A stretch of DNA of 64,000 nucleotides from Seohaeicola_A nanhaiensis (GCF_042654245.1 NZ_JBHSGI010000024.1:62001-126000); one strand, 5' to 3'; numbered from the stretch's first letter, positions 27,134-36,716 are shown. A program made the numbers and translations. The notes: generated by a model from the letters alone, not told the origin.

Positions 27134-27193
27134 ATGAACATCGGCCCGCATCTCATTGACAGCTCGGGCGTTCGGGCCCGCGCCGAGGGCTGA
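27134..27193 (+). CDS. possible micro-ORF between cobW and cobN
   Basis: ATG 27134 opens a 19-codon frame (MNIGPHLIDSSGVRARAEG) ending TGA four bases before the cobN start. It fills the only real gap in an otherwise overlapping operon. There is no strong ribosome-binding site (GGGGTAGGCGC precedes it) and no homologue I recognise. It may be a translational-coupling leader or chance. Confidence 0.25.
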   Translation: MNIGPHLIDSSGVRARAEG

Positions 27194-27197
27194 GCCG

Positions 27198-30100
27198 ATG
27201 CATGTCATCTTCCGTGAAAGCCACGGCCTGGAAGAAACCGACTCGCCGACCGACCTGGGGCAGAGCCCGGCGGATCTGATTGTCCTCTCCTTCTCGGACA
27301 GCGATCTCGGGGCCTTTGCCGCAGGCTGGCATCGCGCGGCGGGCCGTCTGCCCGGCCTGAGGCTCGCCAATCTTGCGGCGCTGAAGCATCCCCTCTCGGT
27401 CGACACCTATGTTGAGCGCACGCTGTCCGGCGCCAAAGGCATCCTGATCCGGCTGATCGGCGGCGTGCCCTATTGGGCCTACGGCCTGCAACAGGTCGAA
27501 ACGCTGGCCCGGGCACGGGGCATCGCTCTCGCCGTGCTGCCGGGGGATGGACGGGTGGACGATCGGCTGGATGCGGTCTCGACCGTGCCTGTCTCGACCC
27601 TGCGGCGTCTGGCGGCGCTCTGCGACATGGGCGGAGCGGTGTCGGCGCAAGCGGCGCTGGCGCAGCTGGCCCTGGCGGCCGGGCTTTATGCTGGTCCGGT
27701 GCGTGGGGCGAAGGCGCTCCCGCAGGTCGGCGCCTGGTCGCCCGACGCCGGCGTGGTTTGTCCCGCCGTGGCCTGGCCTGCCGCCAGCGACCGCCCCCGC
27801 GCGCTGATCACCTTCTACCGCGCCTATCTGGCGGCTGCCGACACTGCGCCCATCGCAATCATGCACGACGCGCTGGTGGCGCAGGGCTTCGACGTTACCG
27901 CACTCTTCGCGCCGTCGCTCAAAGCGCCCGAGGCTGCGACCTGGCTCACCCGTCAGGTGCGTCGCCTGGCGCCCGACGTGATCGTCAACGCCACCGCCTT
28001 TTCGGGGATCGGCGAAAGCGGCGCCTCACCTCTCGACGCCGCCGATGCGCCTGTGTTGCAGATGGCCCTGGCCACAAGCACCCGCGCCGCGTGGGAGGAG
28101 TCTGCCCGCGGCCTCTCGCCGGCCGATCTCGCCATGCATGTGGTTCTGCCCGAGGTCGACGGCCGCATCCTCGCGGGCGTCGCCTCGTTCAAGGAACCCG
28201 CCGCACGCGACACCGCGCTGGAATTCGCCCGCCACGAACACCGCCCCGACCCGGACCGGATCACCGCCATCGCGCGCCGCGCGGCGGCCTGGGCGCGACT
28301 GCGGCACAAGCCGGACGCAGAAAAAACTGCCGCGGTGGTGCTCTCCACCTATCCCGGGAAGGCCTGGCAGATGGCTCATGCAGTGGGCCTCGATGCGCTG
28401 GCCTCGGGCGAGGCGGTCCTTGCGGATCTTGCCCATGACGGCTGGCCGGTCGCGCCTGGCGCGCCATTGGCAACAGGCCTTCAGGAAACCATCGCCTGGC
28501 CCCTGGACGAGTACCGTATCGCGCTGTCCAGGCTGCCCGCCGCCCTCCGCGCCGATCTCGCCCGCCGCTGGGGCGATCCCGAGGCCGAAACGACCGATGG
28601 TGCCTTCCACTTCGCCGCCACGCGCCGCGGCGCCGTACTCGTGGCTCTCCAGCCCGAGCGAGGCGATTTCACGGCGCGCGACGACGAATATCACGACCTC
28701 GCCCGCGTCCCGCGCCATGCCTACGTCGCCTTCTATCTCTGGCTGCGCGCCCAGAATGTCGATGCCCTGATCCATGTCGGGGCGCATGGCACGCTGGAAT
28801 GGCTGCCGGGGAAGGCGGTTGCGCTCTCCTCTGCCTGCTGGCCCGATGCGCTGATCGGCGATCTGCCAGTGATCTACCCCTTCATCGTCAACGATCCGGG
28901 CGAGGCGGCGCAGGCGAAACGCCGCATCGGTGCGATCACGCTTGGCCACATGCCCCCGCCGCTGAAGGACAGCGGCACGCCCGAGCGGTTTGTGCGGCTG
29001 GAAAGCCTGCTCGACGAATTCTCGAATGCCGATGGCCTGGACCCGCGCCGTCGCGACCGGCTTCAGTCCGAAATCCGCGACGAGGCGCGCGCGCTGGGCG
29101 TCGAGGACGACCTCGGCCTCGACGCCGCCGCCAGCGCTGCCGAGGCGATCACGCGGATCGACAGGTTCGTCTGCGACATCAAGGAAAGCCAGTTCGGCGA
29201 CGGGCTGCACATCTGGGGCGCGGGCGCCGGAGAACGCGAGGGGCTCACCGCCGCGCTGACCGGCCGCCGGGTGCCGGCAGGGCCGTCCGGCTCGCCCTGG
29301 CGAGGGCGCAGCGACGTTCTGCCGACCGGGCGAAACCTCTTCACCACCGATCCACGCTCTGTGCCGACGCGCGCGGCCCATGCACAGGGCGTGAAGCTGG
29401 CCGAGGAATTGGTGCGCCGGCACCTGCAGGACCAGGGCGACTATCCCAGGGGGCTGGTCGTCGACCTCTGGGGCTCGGCCACGATGCGCACGGCGGGCGA
29501 GGATTTCGCCATGGCGCTGCATCTGCTCGGCGCGAAACCCATCTGGGACGCCGGCAGCGAACGAGTGTCGGGCGTGGAAATCCTGCCCATCACCCTGCTC
29601 GAACGGCCCCGGATCGACGTCACCCTGCGCGTCTCGGGCCTGTTCCGCGACGTCTTCCCCTCCCTCTCGGCACTCTTCGGGCAGGCGGTCGGCGCCCTGT
29701 CGCAGCGCGATGAAAGCCCGGAGTGGAACCCCTACGTCGGGCTGGCCGACGTAGCGCGGGTCTTCGGCCCGGCTCCCGGCAGCTACGGCCTCGGCATCGG
29801 GCATCACGCCGAAACCTTTACCGCCGAGGCGCGGGGCAGGGCCGGTCAGGCTTGGCTCGACGCCAGCGCTTGGGCGTTGGATGGCACTCAACCGGAGCGC
29901 AACCGCGAGGGAATCGCGGCGCGAGTCGCGGCGTCGGATGTCTTCGTGCACGCCCAGGATCTGCCCGAAACCGACCTGCTGCTGGCCGCCGACTACGCCG
30001 CCCACGAAGGCGGGTTTGCCGCGGCCAAGGCGGTGACAGGCGGTGCCCCCGCCCAACTCTACCATCTCGACAACACGCGGCCAGGCGCCCCGCGGGCCCG

Positions 30101-30440
30101 TCCGCTCGACGAAGAGATAGCCCGCGTCGTCCGCGCCCGCGCGGCTCATCCGGGCTGGATCGCTGGAATGATGCGGCACGGCTTCCGGGGGGCTGCTGAA
30201 ATCGCCGCCACGCTCGATCACATGGCCGCCTTCGCCAACCTGGCCGGCGCCGTGCGCCCGGCGCTCTTCGACCTCTTCTACGACGCAACGCTCGGCGATG
30301 AGCAGGTCGACGCCTTCCTGCAATCGGCCAATCCCGGCGCACATGACGCGATGCGCGCCCAATTCTCCGCGCTCGACGCCGCTGGGCTGTGGCAGACTCG
30401 GCGGAATTCCATCCGGGCACGACTGGAGGCAGGGGAATGA
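27198..30440 (+). CDS. cobN: cobaltochelatase subunit CobN
   Basis: A 1080-residue large subunit of the aerobic ATP-dependent cobaltochelatase, which inserts Co2+ into hydrogenobyrinic acid a,c-diamide with CobS and CobT (not in this window). Motifs include YPGKAWQMAHAVGLD, VGAHGTLEWLPGKAVALS, the SACWPDALIGDLPVIYPFIVNDPGEAAQAKRR region and the C-terminal WGSATMRTAGEDFAMALHLLG. ATG 27198 (MHVIFRESHG) is chosen; a frame extension to 27156 has no signal. It ends overlapping cobG by four bases. Confidence 0.95.
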   Translation: MHVIFRESHGLEETDSPTDLGQSPADLIVLSFSDSDLGAFAAGWHRAAGRLPGLRLANLAALKHPLSVDTYVERTLSGAKGILIRLIGGVPYWAYGLQQVETLARARGIALAVLPGDGRVDDRLDAVSTVPVSTLRRLAALCDMGGAVSAQAALAQLALAAGLYAGPVRGAKALPQVGAWSPDAGVVCPAVAWPAASDRPRALITFYRAYLAAADTAPIAIMHDALVAQGFDVTALFAPSLKAPEAATWLTRQVRRLAPDVIVNATAFSGIGESGASPLDAADAPVLQMALATSTRAAWEESARGLSPADLAMHVVLPEVDGRILAGVASFKEPAARDTALEFARHEHRPDPDRITAIARRAAAWARLRHKPDAEKTAAVVLSTYPGKAWQMAHAVGLDALASGEAVLADLAHDGWPVAPGAPLATGLQETIAWPLDEYRIALSRLPAALRADLARRWGDPEAETTDGAFHFAATRRGAVLVALQPERGDFTARDDEYHDLARVPRHAYVAFYLWLRAQNVDALIHVGAHGTLEWLPGKAVALSSACWPDALIGDLPVIYPFIVNDPGEAAQAKRRIGAITLGHMPPPLKDSGTPERFVRLESLLDEFSNADGLDPRRRDRLQSEIRDEARALGVEDDLGLDAAASAAEAITRIDRFVCDIKESQFGDGLHIWGAGAGEREGLTAALTGRRVPAGPSGSPWRGRSDVLPTGRNLFTTDPRSVPTRAAHAQGVKLAEELVRRHLQDQGDYPRGLVVDLWGSATMRTAGEDFAMALHLLGAKPIWDAGSERVSGVEILPITLLERPRIDVTLRVSGLFRDVFPSLSALFGQAVGALSQRDESPEWNPYVGLADVARVFGPAPGSYGLGIGHHAETFTAEARGRAGQAWLDASAWALDGTQPERNREGIAARVAASDVFVHAQDLPETDLLLAADYAAHEGGFAAAKAVTGGAPAQLYHLDNTRPGAPRARPLDEEIARVVRARAAHPGWIAGMMRHGFRGAAEIAATLDHMAAFANLAGAVRPALFDLFYDATLGDEQVDAFLQSANPGAHDAMRAQFSALDAAGLWQTRRNSIRARLEAGE

Positions 30441-31558
30441 GCGAGATCAAGGGCTGGTGCCCGGGTGCCTATACGCCGATGCGCTCGGGCGACGGTCTGA
30501 TCGTGCGGGTGCGCCCGAAGATGGGGCGCATCAGCCGTGATCAGGCCCTTGGCCTCTGCGCCGCCGCGCGCGGTCTGGGAAGCGGCGTGATCGACCTGAC
30601 CAACCGCGCCAACCTCCAGCTTCGCGGCGTGCCCGATGCGGGGCACCAGCCGCTGCTCGGGCAGTTGCTGGATCTTGGTCTACTCGATCCCGACCCTGAA
30701 ACCGAACAGCGCCGCAACGTGATGATCACGCCCTTTTGCGAGCCGGGGGATCTCAGCACCCGCATCGCCGAGGAACTGGTCCACCGACTTCAGGCTCTGC
30801 CGCCTCTGCCGGCGAAATTCGGCTTTGCCATCGATTGCGGCGACGCGCCGGTGCTGGCGCGCGACCCTGCCGACATCCGGTTCGAGCGCGCCAGCGATGG
30901 AGCCTTGCTGATCCGGGCCGACGGCGCCGACTGGGGCCGTTTCGTCGCGCCGGACGACGCAGTGGATGCCGCCATCATGCTGGCCTACTGGTTCGCCCAG
31001 AACCGGACGGCCGAGGCGCGCCGGATGCGGGCCCTGGCCGACCGCTTGCCTGACGTCTGGCAACAGGAAATGTCGGCGCCGCCCGCGCCCCCGGCCGCGC
31101 CCGGCCCGCGCGCCGACGGCTTTCTTCTGGGCGTCGCCTTCGGCAGCATGACCGAAGCCGCGCTGCGCGGACTCCTCGACCAGACCGGAGCCCAGGAAAT
31201 CGTCCTGACCCCCTGGCGGATGATGCTTCTGCCCGGCGTGACCGAGGCCCGCCGGCCCGGGTTTGTCACCGCGCCGGGCGGCCGGCTGCTTGCGACCCAT
31301 GCCTGCCCCGGCGCGCCGGGCTGCGCGTCGGCCACCGTGCAGACCCGCGCGCTGGCCATGGCGCTCGCCGCGCGCACAAACGGTAGCCTGCATGTCTCCG
31401 GCTGCGCCAAGGGATGCGCCCTGCCGCGCACGGCCGACGTCACGCTTGTCGGGCGCGACGGTGCCTTCGACCTTGTCCGCGCCGGCGCTTCGTGGGATGA
31501 GCCGGCCCGGCGCGGGCTGAGCCCCGATGACCTGATGACCGGACGGGAGACGCTGTGA
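30437..31558 (+). CDS. cobG: precorrin-3B synthase CobG
   Basis: A 373-residue member of the nitrite/sulfite reductase-like family that performs the O2-dependent step making precorrin-3B; its presence marks the aerobic route. The Fe-S ligands are seen as CPGAPGC (about 289-295) and CAKGC (about 322-326). The start overlaps the cobN stop (ATGA), and the end overlaps cobH. It is somewhat shorter than assimilatory reductases, as expected for CobG. Confidence 0.93.
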   Translation: MSEIKGWCPGAYTPMRSGDGLIVRVRPKMGRISRDQALGLCAAARGLGSGVIDLTNRANLQLRGVPDAGHQPLLGQLLDLGLLDPDPETEQRRNVMITPFCEPGDLSTRIAEELVHRLQALPPLPAKFGFAIDCGDAPVLARDPADIRFERASDGALLIRADGADWGRFVAPDDAVDAAIMLAYWFAQNRTAEARRMRALADRLPDVWQQEMSAPPAPPAAPGPRADGFLLGVAFGSMTEAALRGLLDQTGAQEIVLTPWRMMLLPGVTEARRPGFVTAPGGRLLATHACPGAPGCASATVQTRALAMALAARTNGSLHVSGCAKGCALPRTADVTLVGRDGAFDLVRAGASWDEPARRGLSPDDLMTGRETL

Positions 31559-32187
31559 TGCCCTACGAATACCAGACCGATGGCGCCGCGATCTATGCCC
31601 AGTCCTTCGCGACGATCCGCGCCGAATCCGAACTCGCGCGCTTTGACCGGGACGAGGAACAGGTGGCCGTCCGCATGATCCATGCCGCCGGCATGGTCGA
31701 ACTTGCGCCCCATATCCATTTCTCGCCGGACTTCGTCGCGGCCGCACGCGGCGCACTGGAACGCGGCGCGCCCATCCTCTGCGACGCGCGCATGGTCAGC
31801 GAAGGCGTGACCCGTTCCCGCCTTCCCGCCGACAACGAGGTGATCTGCACCCTGCAGGACCCCCGCGTGCCGGAGATGGCCAGAGAGATGGGCAACACCC
31901 GCTCCGCCGCCGCACTCGAACTCTGGCGACCGAAACTCGAGGGCGCGCTGGTCGCCATCGGCAATGCCCCCACCGCCCTGTTCCACCTGCTGAACATGCT
32001 GGAAGACCCCGACTGCCCGCGCCCCGCGGCGATCATCGGCTGCCCGGTCGGCTTTGTCGGCGCGATGGAAAGCAAGGACGCGCTGTGGGAAGCGCAAGCG
32101 GTGCCCTGCGTCATCGTGAAAGGCAGGCTCGGCGGCAGCGCGATCACCGTCGCCGCGATCAACGCCGTGGCGAGCCGCGCGGAATGA
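31558..32187 (+). CDS. cobH: precorrin-8X methylmutase CobH
   Basis: A 209-residue enzyme moving the C11 methyl to C12, giving hydrogenobyrinic acid. Family motifs are FATIRAESEL, RMIHAAGMVEL with the catalytic His, CDARMVSEGVTRSRL and GCPVGFVGAMESK. ATG 31558 follows GGGAG; the overlapping GTG at 31555 is an alternative. Start and cobG stop overlap (GTGATG). Confidence 0.95.
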   Translation: MPYEYQTDGAAIYAQSFATIRAESELARFDRDEEQVAVRMIHAAGMVELAPHIHFSPDFVAAARGALERGAPILCDARMVSEGVTRSRLPADNEVICTLQDPRVPEMAREMGNTRSAAALELWRPKLEGALVAIGNAPTALFHLLNMLEDPDCPRPAAIIGCPVGFVGAMESKDALWEAQAVPCVIVKGRLGGSAITVAAINAVASRAE

Positions 32188-32912
32188 ACCGGGGCACGAT
32201 ATACGGTCTCGGCCTAGGACCGGGCGATCCCGATCTCATGAGCGTCCGCGCCGACCGTCTGCTGCGCACCGCCCGCCACGTGGCCTTCTTCCGCAAGGCC
32301 GGCCGCGCCGGCCAGGCACGCGCCATCGTCAGGGACATGATTCCCGAGGACGCCGTCGAATTTCCGATGGAATATGCGGTAACGACCGAGATCCCTCTGG
32401 CCGACCCGCGTTATAACGCCATGCTTTCGGCTTTCTACACCGAGTGCTGCGACCATCTGCGCGCGCTGTCCGAGGCGGGCGAGGATGTGGTCGTTCTCTG
32501 CGAGGGCGACCCGTTCTTCTACGGATCGTTCATGCACCTCTATTCGCGTCTCCGGGACGTGGTCCCGGTCGAGGTGGTTCCGGCCATCACCGGAATGTCA
32601 GCCGCCTGGACCGCCACCGGCCAGCCGATCACCTGGGGCGACGACGTACTTTCGGTATTGATGGGAACGCTCTCCGAGGCCGATCTTCTGCGCCACATGC
32701 AGGCCGCCGATGCACTGGTGATCATGAAGCTCGGCCGCAATCTGCCCAAGGTGCGCCGCGCGCTCGACGCCGCCGGGCTGACTTCCCGCGCCTGGCTGGT
32801 GGAATATGCCGCCATGCCGGGACAGACCGTCACGCCGCTGGCCGAGGCCGATTGCGACAAGGCCCCCTATTTCTCCATCGTCATCGTGCATGGGCAGGGC
32901 CGCCGGCCATGA
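32184..32912 (+). CDS. cobI: precorrin-2 C20-methyltransferase CobI
   Basis: A 242-residue SAM-dependent methyltransferase of the tetrapyrrole-methylase family. The N-terminal GLGLGPGDPDLMSV loop and the CEGDPFFYGSFMHLYSRL motif are characteristic of CobI/CbiL. It overlaps cobH and cobJ by four bases each. It converts precorrin-2 to precorrin-3A in the cytoplasm. Confidence 0.94.
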   Translation: MNRGTIYGLGLGPGDPDLMSVRADRLLRTARHVAFFRKAGRAGQARAIVRDMIPEDAVEFPMEYAVTTEIPLADPRYNAMLSAFYTECCDHLRALSEAGEDVVVLCEGDPFFYGSFMHLYSRLRDVVPVEVVPAITGMSAAWTATGQPITWGDDVLSVLMGTLSEADLLRHMQAADALVIMKLGRNLPKVRRALDAAGLTSRAWLVEYAAMPGQTVTPLAEADCDKAPYFSIVIVHGQGRRP

Positions 32913-33661
32913 GCGGACGCCTGGTCATCGCAGGCCTTGGCCCGGGCGCCGACGACCTGGTCACGCCGCAGGTCCAGGCGGAACTGGCAGCGGCCACCGA
33001 TGTCGTCGGCTATATTCCCTATGTCGCCCGCGTGGCGCCGCGCGAGGGCCTGACCCTGCACGCCTCGGACAATCGTGTGGAACTCGACCGCGCCGCCCAT
33101 GCGCTCGACATGGCGGCGGGGGGACGGCGCGTCGTTGTCGTCTCCTCCGGCGATCCCGGTGTGTTTGCCATGGCTTCGGCAGTGTTCGAGGCGCTGGAGA
33201 CCGGCCCGGCCGAGTGGCAGGCCCTGCAGATCGAAGTCCTTCCCGGCATCACCGCGATGCTGGCCGCCGCCGCGCGCGCCGGCGCGCCGCTTGGCCACGA
33301 CTTCTGCGCCATCAATCTGTCGGACAATCTCAAGCCCTGGCCGCTGATCGAAAAACGCCTGCGCTTGGCCGCCGAGGCCGATCTGGCCATGGCCTTCTAC
33401 AATCCGCGTTCCGCCTCGCGCCCCGAGGGCTTCATCCGCACGCTGGACATTTTGCGCGCAGCCTGCGCCGACGCCCGTCCGGTGATCTTCGCCCGCGCGA
33501 TCTCCACTCCGGAAGAGAATATTCTCACCGTCCCGCTGCCCGAGGCCCGTCCCGAAATGGCCGACATGCGCACCGTGGTCATCGTCGGCAACTCGGCGAC
33601 CCGCATCCTCAGGCGGCCCGGCGGCGATATTGTCTATACACCTCGTTCGGTGCCGGCATGA
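32909..33661 (+). CDS. cobJ: precorrin-3B C17-methyltransferase CobJ
   Basis: A 250-residue tetrapyrrole methylase carrying VIAGLGPGADDLVTPQ, SSGDPGVFAMAS and the CobJ/CbiH signature DFCAINLSDNLKPW and AFYNPRS. It catalyses methylation at C17 with ring contraction. The last 28 bases overlap the 3' end of the convergent cobK. Confidence 0.94.
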   Translation: MSGRLVIAGLGPGADDLVTPQVQAELAAATDVVGYIPYVARVAPREGLTLHASDNRVELDRAAHALDMAAGGRRVVVVSSGDPGVFAMASAVFEALETGPAEWQALQIEVLPGITAMLAAAARAGAPLGHDFCAINLSDNLKPWPLIEKRLRLAAEADLAMAFYNPRSASRPEGFIRTLDILRAACADARPVIFARAISTPEENILTVPLPEARPEMADMRTVVIVGNSATRILRRPGGDIVYTPRSVPA

Positions 33662-34386
33662 ACCCAGTCCAGGACCTGGTCGATTGTGTGCACCTCCCGA
33701 CGTTCGGGCAGTTCCGGTCGTTCGATCATCACCACCGGAAGGCCCAGCGCCCGCGCCGCGTCGATCTTGGCGCGCGCGCCGGTGCCACCCGCGTTCTTGG
33801 CGACCAGCATGGTGATCCGGTGGCGTTCCATCAGCGCGCGGTCTGCTTCCAGAGTGAACGGTCCGCGCGAGACCTCGACCGCGCAGTCGGGAAACGGCAA
33901 GGGTTCATCCGGCGGATCGACCAGCCGCAGCAGGTAGAAATGCCAGGGCGCGACGGCGAAGGCCGCCAGATGCATCCGGCCGATGGCCAGCATGACCCGT
34001 TCCGGCGTCTCGCCCAGCGCGGCGACGGCAGAGGCGATATCAGGCACGACGGACCAGCGGTCGCCGTCCTGCGCGCGCCACGCCCGGCGGGTCAGCGTCG
34101 CCAGCGGGGTTCCGGTCCGTTCGCAGGCTGCGATGGCATGCGCGCTCATCTGCGCGGCAAAGGGATGCGTTGCGTCGACCACGTGGGTGATGCCATGATC
34201 GGCGATCCACCGCGCCAGCCCGTCCACCCCGCCGAACCCGCCGACGCGCACCGCAATCGGCTGCTCTTGCGGACGCTCCACTCGGCCCGCATAGGAAAAC
34301 GTCGCATCGATACCGGCCTTCGCCAGGGCGGCGGCCAGAGCCGTCGCCTCGGTGGTTCCGCCAAGGACAAGCAGGTTGGGGGACAT
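33634..34386 (-). CDS. cobK: precorrin-6A reductase CobK (antisense within the cob operon)
   Basis: A 250-residue NADPH-dependent reductase of the CobK/CbiJ family with NLLVLGGTTEA at the N-terminus, VVDATHPFAAQMS, and AKNAGGTGARAKIDAARALGLPVVMIERP near the C-terminus. It lies on the opposite strand to all other cob genes. Its 3' end overlaps cobJ by 28 bases. Its start codon shares the CATG tetranucleotide (34384-34387) with the start of cobL. GGAG lies nine bases upstream inside cobL, so any promoter must lie within cobL. Confidence 0.94.
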   Translation of the reverse strand: MSPNLLVLGGTTEATALAAALAKAGIDATFSYAGRVERPQEQPIAVRVGGFGGVDGLARWIADHGITHVVDATHPFAAQMSAHAIAACERTGTPLATLTRRAWRAQDGDRWSVVPDIASAVAALGETPERVMLAIGRMHLAAFAVAPWHFYLLRLVDPPDEPLPFPDCAVEVSRGPFTLEADRALMERHRITMLVAKNAGGTGARAKIDAARALGLPVVMIERPELPERREVHTIDQVLDWVHAGTERGV

Positions 34387-35587
34387 GGCTGAGGCTCCGT
34401 GGCTGACCATTATCGGTCTGGGCGAAGATGGCCCGGACGGCCTGACCGGCGCAAGCCGCGCGGCGCTGGACGCGGCGGAATTCGTCATGGGTCCGCCCCG
34501 CCACCTTGACCTGCTCGGCCCGGTCTCTGCCGAAACCATCGCATGGCCCGTCCCCTTCGCCGACGGCATTCCCCGCCTGATGAACCTGCGCGGCCGGCGG
34601 GTGGTCGTGCTGGCCTCGGGCGATCCCTTCTGGTTCGGCGCCGGCTCGGTGCTCGTGCGTGACCTCCCTCCCGGCGAATGGACGGCCATGCCAGGCCGGT
34701 CCACCTTTTCGCTGGCTGCCGCGCGTCTCGGCTGGCCACTGGAAGCCACCCATTGCCTCGGTCTCCACGCGGCCCCGCTGACCCGGCTCAGGCCCATCCT
34801 CGCGCCGGCCGTGCGCGTTCTGGTCCTGCTGCGCGATGGCGCGGCGGCAGGGGAGCTGGCGCAGTGGCTGGTTGATCAGGGCTTCGGAAAAACCCGGCTC
34901 CACCTGCTGGAATCGCTCGGCGGCCCGCGCGAGCGACGGCGCGTCACCACGGCCGCAGACTTCGCCCTCGACGACGTGACCCATCCGGTCTGCGCCGGGC
35001 TCGAAATCGCCGGGCAGGGCAGGGTGCTCCCGCTGGCCGCGGGCCGAGCCGATGACTGGTTCGATCACAACGGCCAGATCACCAAACGCCCGGTGCGGGC
35101 CCTGACCCTGTCCGCCTTGGCGCCCACGCCCGGAGCCCACCTCTGGGACATCGGCGCCGGATCGGGTTCCATCGGGATCGAATGGCTTCTGGCCGGGCGC
35201 GATCTCACCGTGTCAGCCATTGAAAGCGATCCGGCCCGCGCCGCCCGCCTGACCGGCAACGCCGCGCGCCTCGGCGTCGGTCATCGCCTCACCCTGATCG
35301 AAGGCCGCGCGCCCGAGGCCCTGTCCGGACTGCCCGTGCCGGCTGCCGTCTTTGTCGGCGGCGGCCTGTCGCAGGCCCTGCTCGAAACGCTCTGGCTGCT
35401 GATCCCCCTCGGTGCCCGGCTTGTCGCCAACGCTGTCACCCTCGAGTCCGAGGCCCTGCTGTCCCTCTGGCACGCCGATCGTGGAGGTGAGCTGTATCGC
35501 ATCGAACTGGCCGAGGCCTCCGCTCTCGGGCGAAAACGCGGCTGGAAATCCGCCTATCCCATCGTGCAATGGAGCGTGGTCCGATGA
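34385..35587 (+). CDS. cobL: precorrin-6Y C5,15-methyltransferase (decarboxylating) CobL
   Basis: A 400-residue fusion of CbiE-like and CbiT-like modules. The first half is a tetrapyrrole methylase (TIIGLGEDGPDGL, VVVLASGDPFWFGAGS). The second half is a Rossmann methyltransferase with LWDIGAGSGSIGIEWLL at about 250-266. It methylates C5 and C15 and decarboxylates the C12 acetate. The start shares CATG with the divergent cobK start; GGGGG upstream lies inside cobK. It overlaps cobE. Confidence 0.94.
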   Translation: MAEAPWLTIIGLGEDGPDGLTGASRAALDAAEFVMGPPRHLDLLGPVSAETIAWPVPFADGIPRLMNLRGRRVVVLASGDPFWFGAGSVLVRDLPPGEWTAMPGRSTFSLAAARLGWPLEATHCLGLHAAPLTRLRPILAPAVRVLVLLRDGAAAGELAQWLVDQGFGKTRLHLLESLGGPRERRRVTTAADFALDDVTHPVCAGLEIAGQGRVLPLAAGRADDWFDHNGQITKRPVRALTLSALAPTPGAHLWDIGAGSGSIGIEWLLAGRDLTVSAIESDPARAARLTGNAARLGVGHRLTLIEGRAPEALSGLPVPAAVFVGGGLSQALLETLWLLIPLGARLVANAVTLESEALLSLWHADRGGELYRIELAEASALGRKRGWKSAYPIVQWSVVR

Positions 35588-35949
35588 TCGTCGCCGGCTT
35601 CGGTTTCCGCGCGGCTGCCACCCCGGCCAGCCTGCACGCGGCCCTTTCCGCCACCGGTGTGACGCTGCCCGCTGCCCTGGCCGCGCCCGCCGACAAATGC
35701 GCCGCACCGGCCTTTCAAGCCTTTGCCGCGGATCTGGGCCTGCCGGTCATAGCCATTTCTCCCGACGCGCTTGCGGCCGCCGAAACGCATACCCGATCGC
35801 CGCGCGTCAACGCCGCACGCGGCACCGGCAGTGTGGCCGAAGCCGCCGCCCTGTCCGCCGCTGGACAGAACGCCCGCCTGATCTGTCCAAGAGTGGTCAG
35901 CACCGACCGGATGGCAACCTGCGCGCTTGCAGAAGGAATGACTTCATGA
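35584..35949 (+). CDS. cobE: cobalamin biosynthesis protein CobE (CbiG C-terminal family)
   Basis: A 121-residue protein matching the C-terminal CbiG/CobE domain: GFGFRAAATPASL, an N-terminal DKCAAPAFQAFA, and HTRSPRVNAARGTGSVAEAAAL. It is small but of normal length for stand-alone CobE. Its precise reaction in the aerobic pathway is not settled in my knowledge. It overlaps both neighbours by four bases. Confidence 0.88.
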   Translation: MIVAGFGFRAAATPASLHAALSATGVTLPAALAAPADKCAAPAFQAFAADLGLPVIAISPDALAAAETHTRSPRVNAARGTGSVAEAAALSAAGQNARLICPRVVSTDRMATCALAEGMTS

Positions 35950-36716
35950 CCGTGCATTTCATCGGCGCCGGCCCCGGCGCACCCGACCTGCTGACCCTGC
36001 GCGGTCGCGATCTGATCGCGGCCAGCCCCGTGTGCCTCTATGCCGGCTCGCTGGTGCCCGAAGAGATTCTGGCCCATTGCCCGCCCGGCGCGAAGATCGT
36101 CAACACCGCCCCCCTCGATCTCGACGCCATCATCGCCGAATGCCGTGCCGCCCATGACGCCGGACAGGATGTGGCGCGGCTGCATTCGGGCGACCTTTCC
36201 GTGTGGTCGGCAATGGGCGAGCAGATTCGCCGCCTGCGCGCAGAAGACATTCCCGTCAGCGTGACCCCCGGCGTGCCCAGCTTTGCCGCAGCCGCCGCCG
36301 CGCTTGGCGCGGAACTCACCCTGCCAGGCCTCGTGCAATCGGTGGTTCTGACGCGCACCCCCGGCCGCGCTTCGCCCATGCCCGGCTCCGAAAGCCTGGC
36401 GAATTTCGCCGCAACCGGGGCGACGCTGGCCATTCATCTCTCGATCCACACGCTCGACAGCGTGACCGAAGCGCTGATACCCGCCTACGGCGCCAGTTGC
36501 CCGGTCGCCATCGTCTATCGCGCAACCTGGCCCGACCAGCGAATCCTGCGCGGCACGCTCTCCGATATTGCGGCACAGATGACCCCCGAGATCGACCGCA
36601 CCGCGCTGATCCTCGTCGGTCGCGCGCTCGGCAATGCCGACTTCGGCGAAAGCTGCCTCTACTCCACGGACTACGACCGCCGCTATCGCCCGCAATCGGC
36701 CCGAGGCGAGGCATGA
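35946..36716 (+). CDS. cobM: precorrin-4 C11-methyltransferase CobM
   Basis: A 256-residue tetrapyrrole methylase with VHFIGAGPGAPDLLTLRG, YAGSLVPEEIL, LHSGDLSVWSAM and TPGVPSFAAAAAALG, diagnostic for CobM/CbiF. It converts precorrin-4 to precorrin-5. It overlaps cobE and cobB. Confidence 0.95.
   Translation: MTVHFIGAGPGAPDLLTLRGRDLIAASPVCLYAGSLVPEEILAHCPPGAKIVNTAPLDLDAIIAECRAAHDAGQDVARLHSGDLSVWSAMGEQIRRLRAEDIPVSVTPGVPSFAAAAAALGAELTLPGLVQSVVLTRTPGRASPMPGSESLANFAATGATLAIHLSIHTLDSVTEALIPAYGASCPVAIVYRATWPDQRILRGTLSDIAAQMTPEIDRTALILVGRALGNADFGESCLYSTDYDRRYRPQSARGEA

Noticed and set aside
28026..30362. Minus-strand frame of about 780 codons opposite cobN
   Set aside because: No recognisable domain, and it runs against the operon in a region where CobN motifs are intact.
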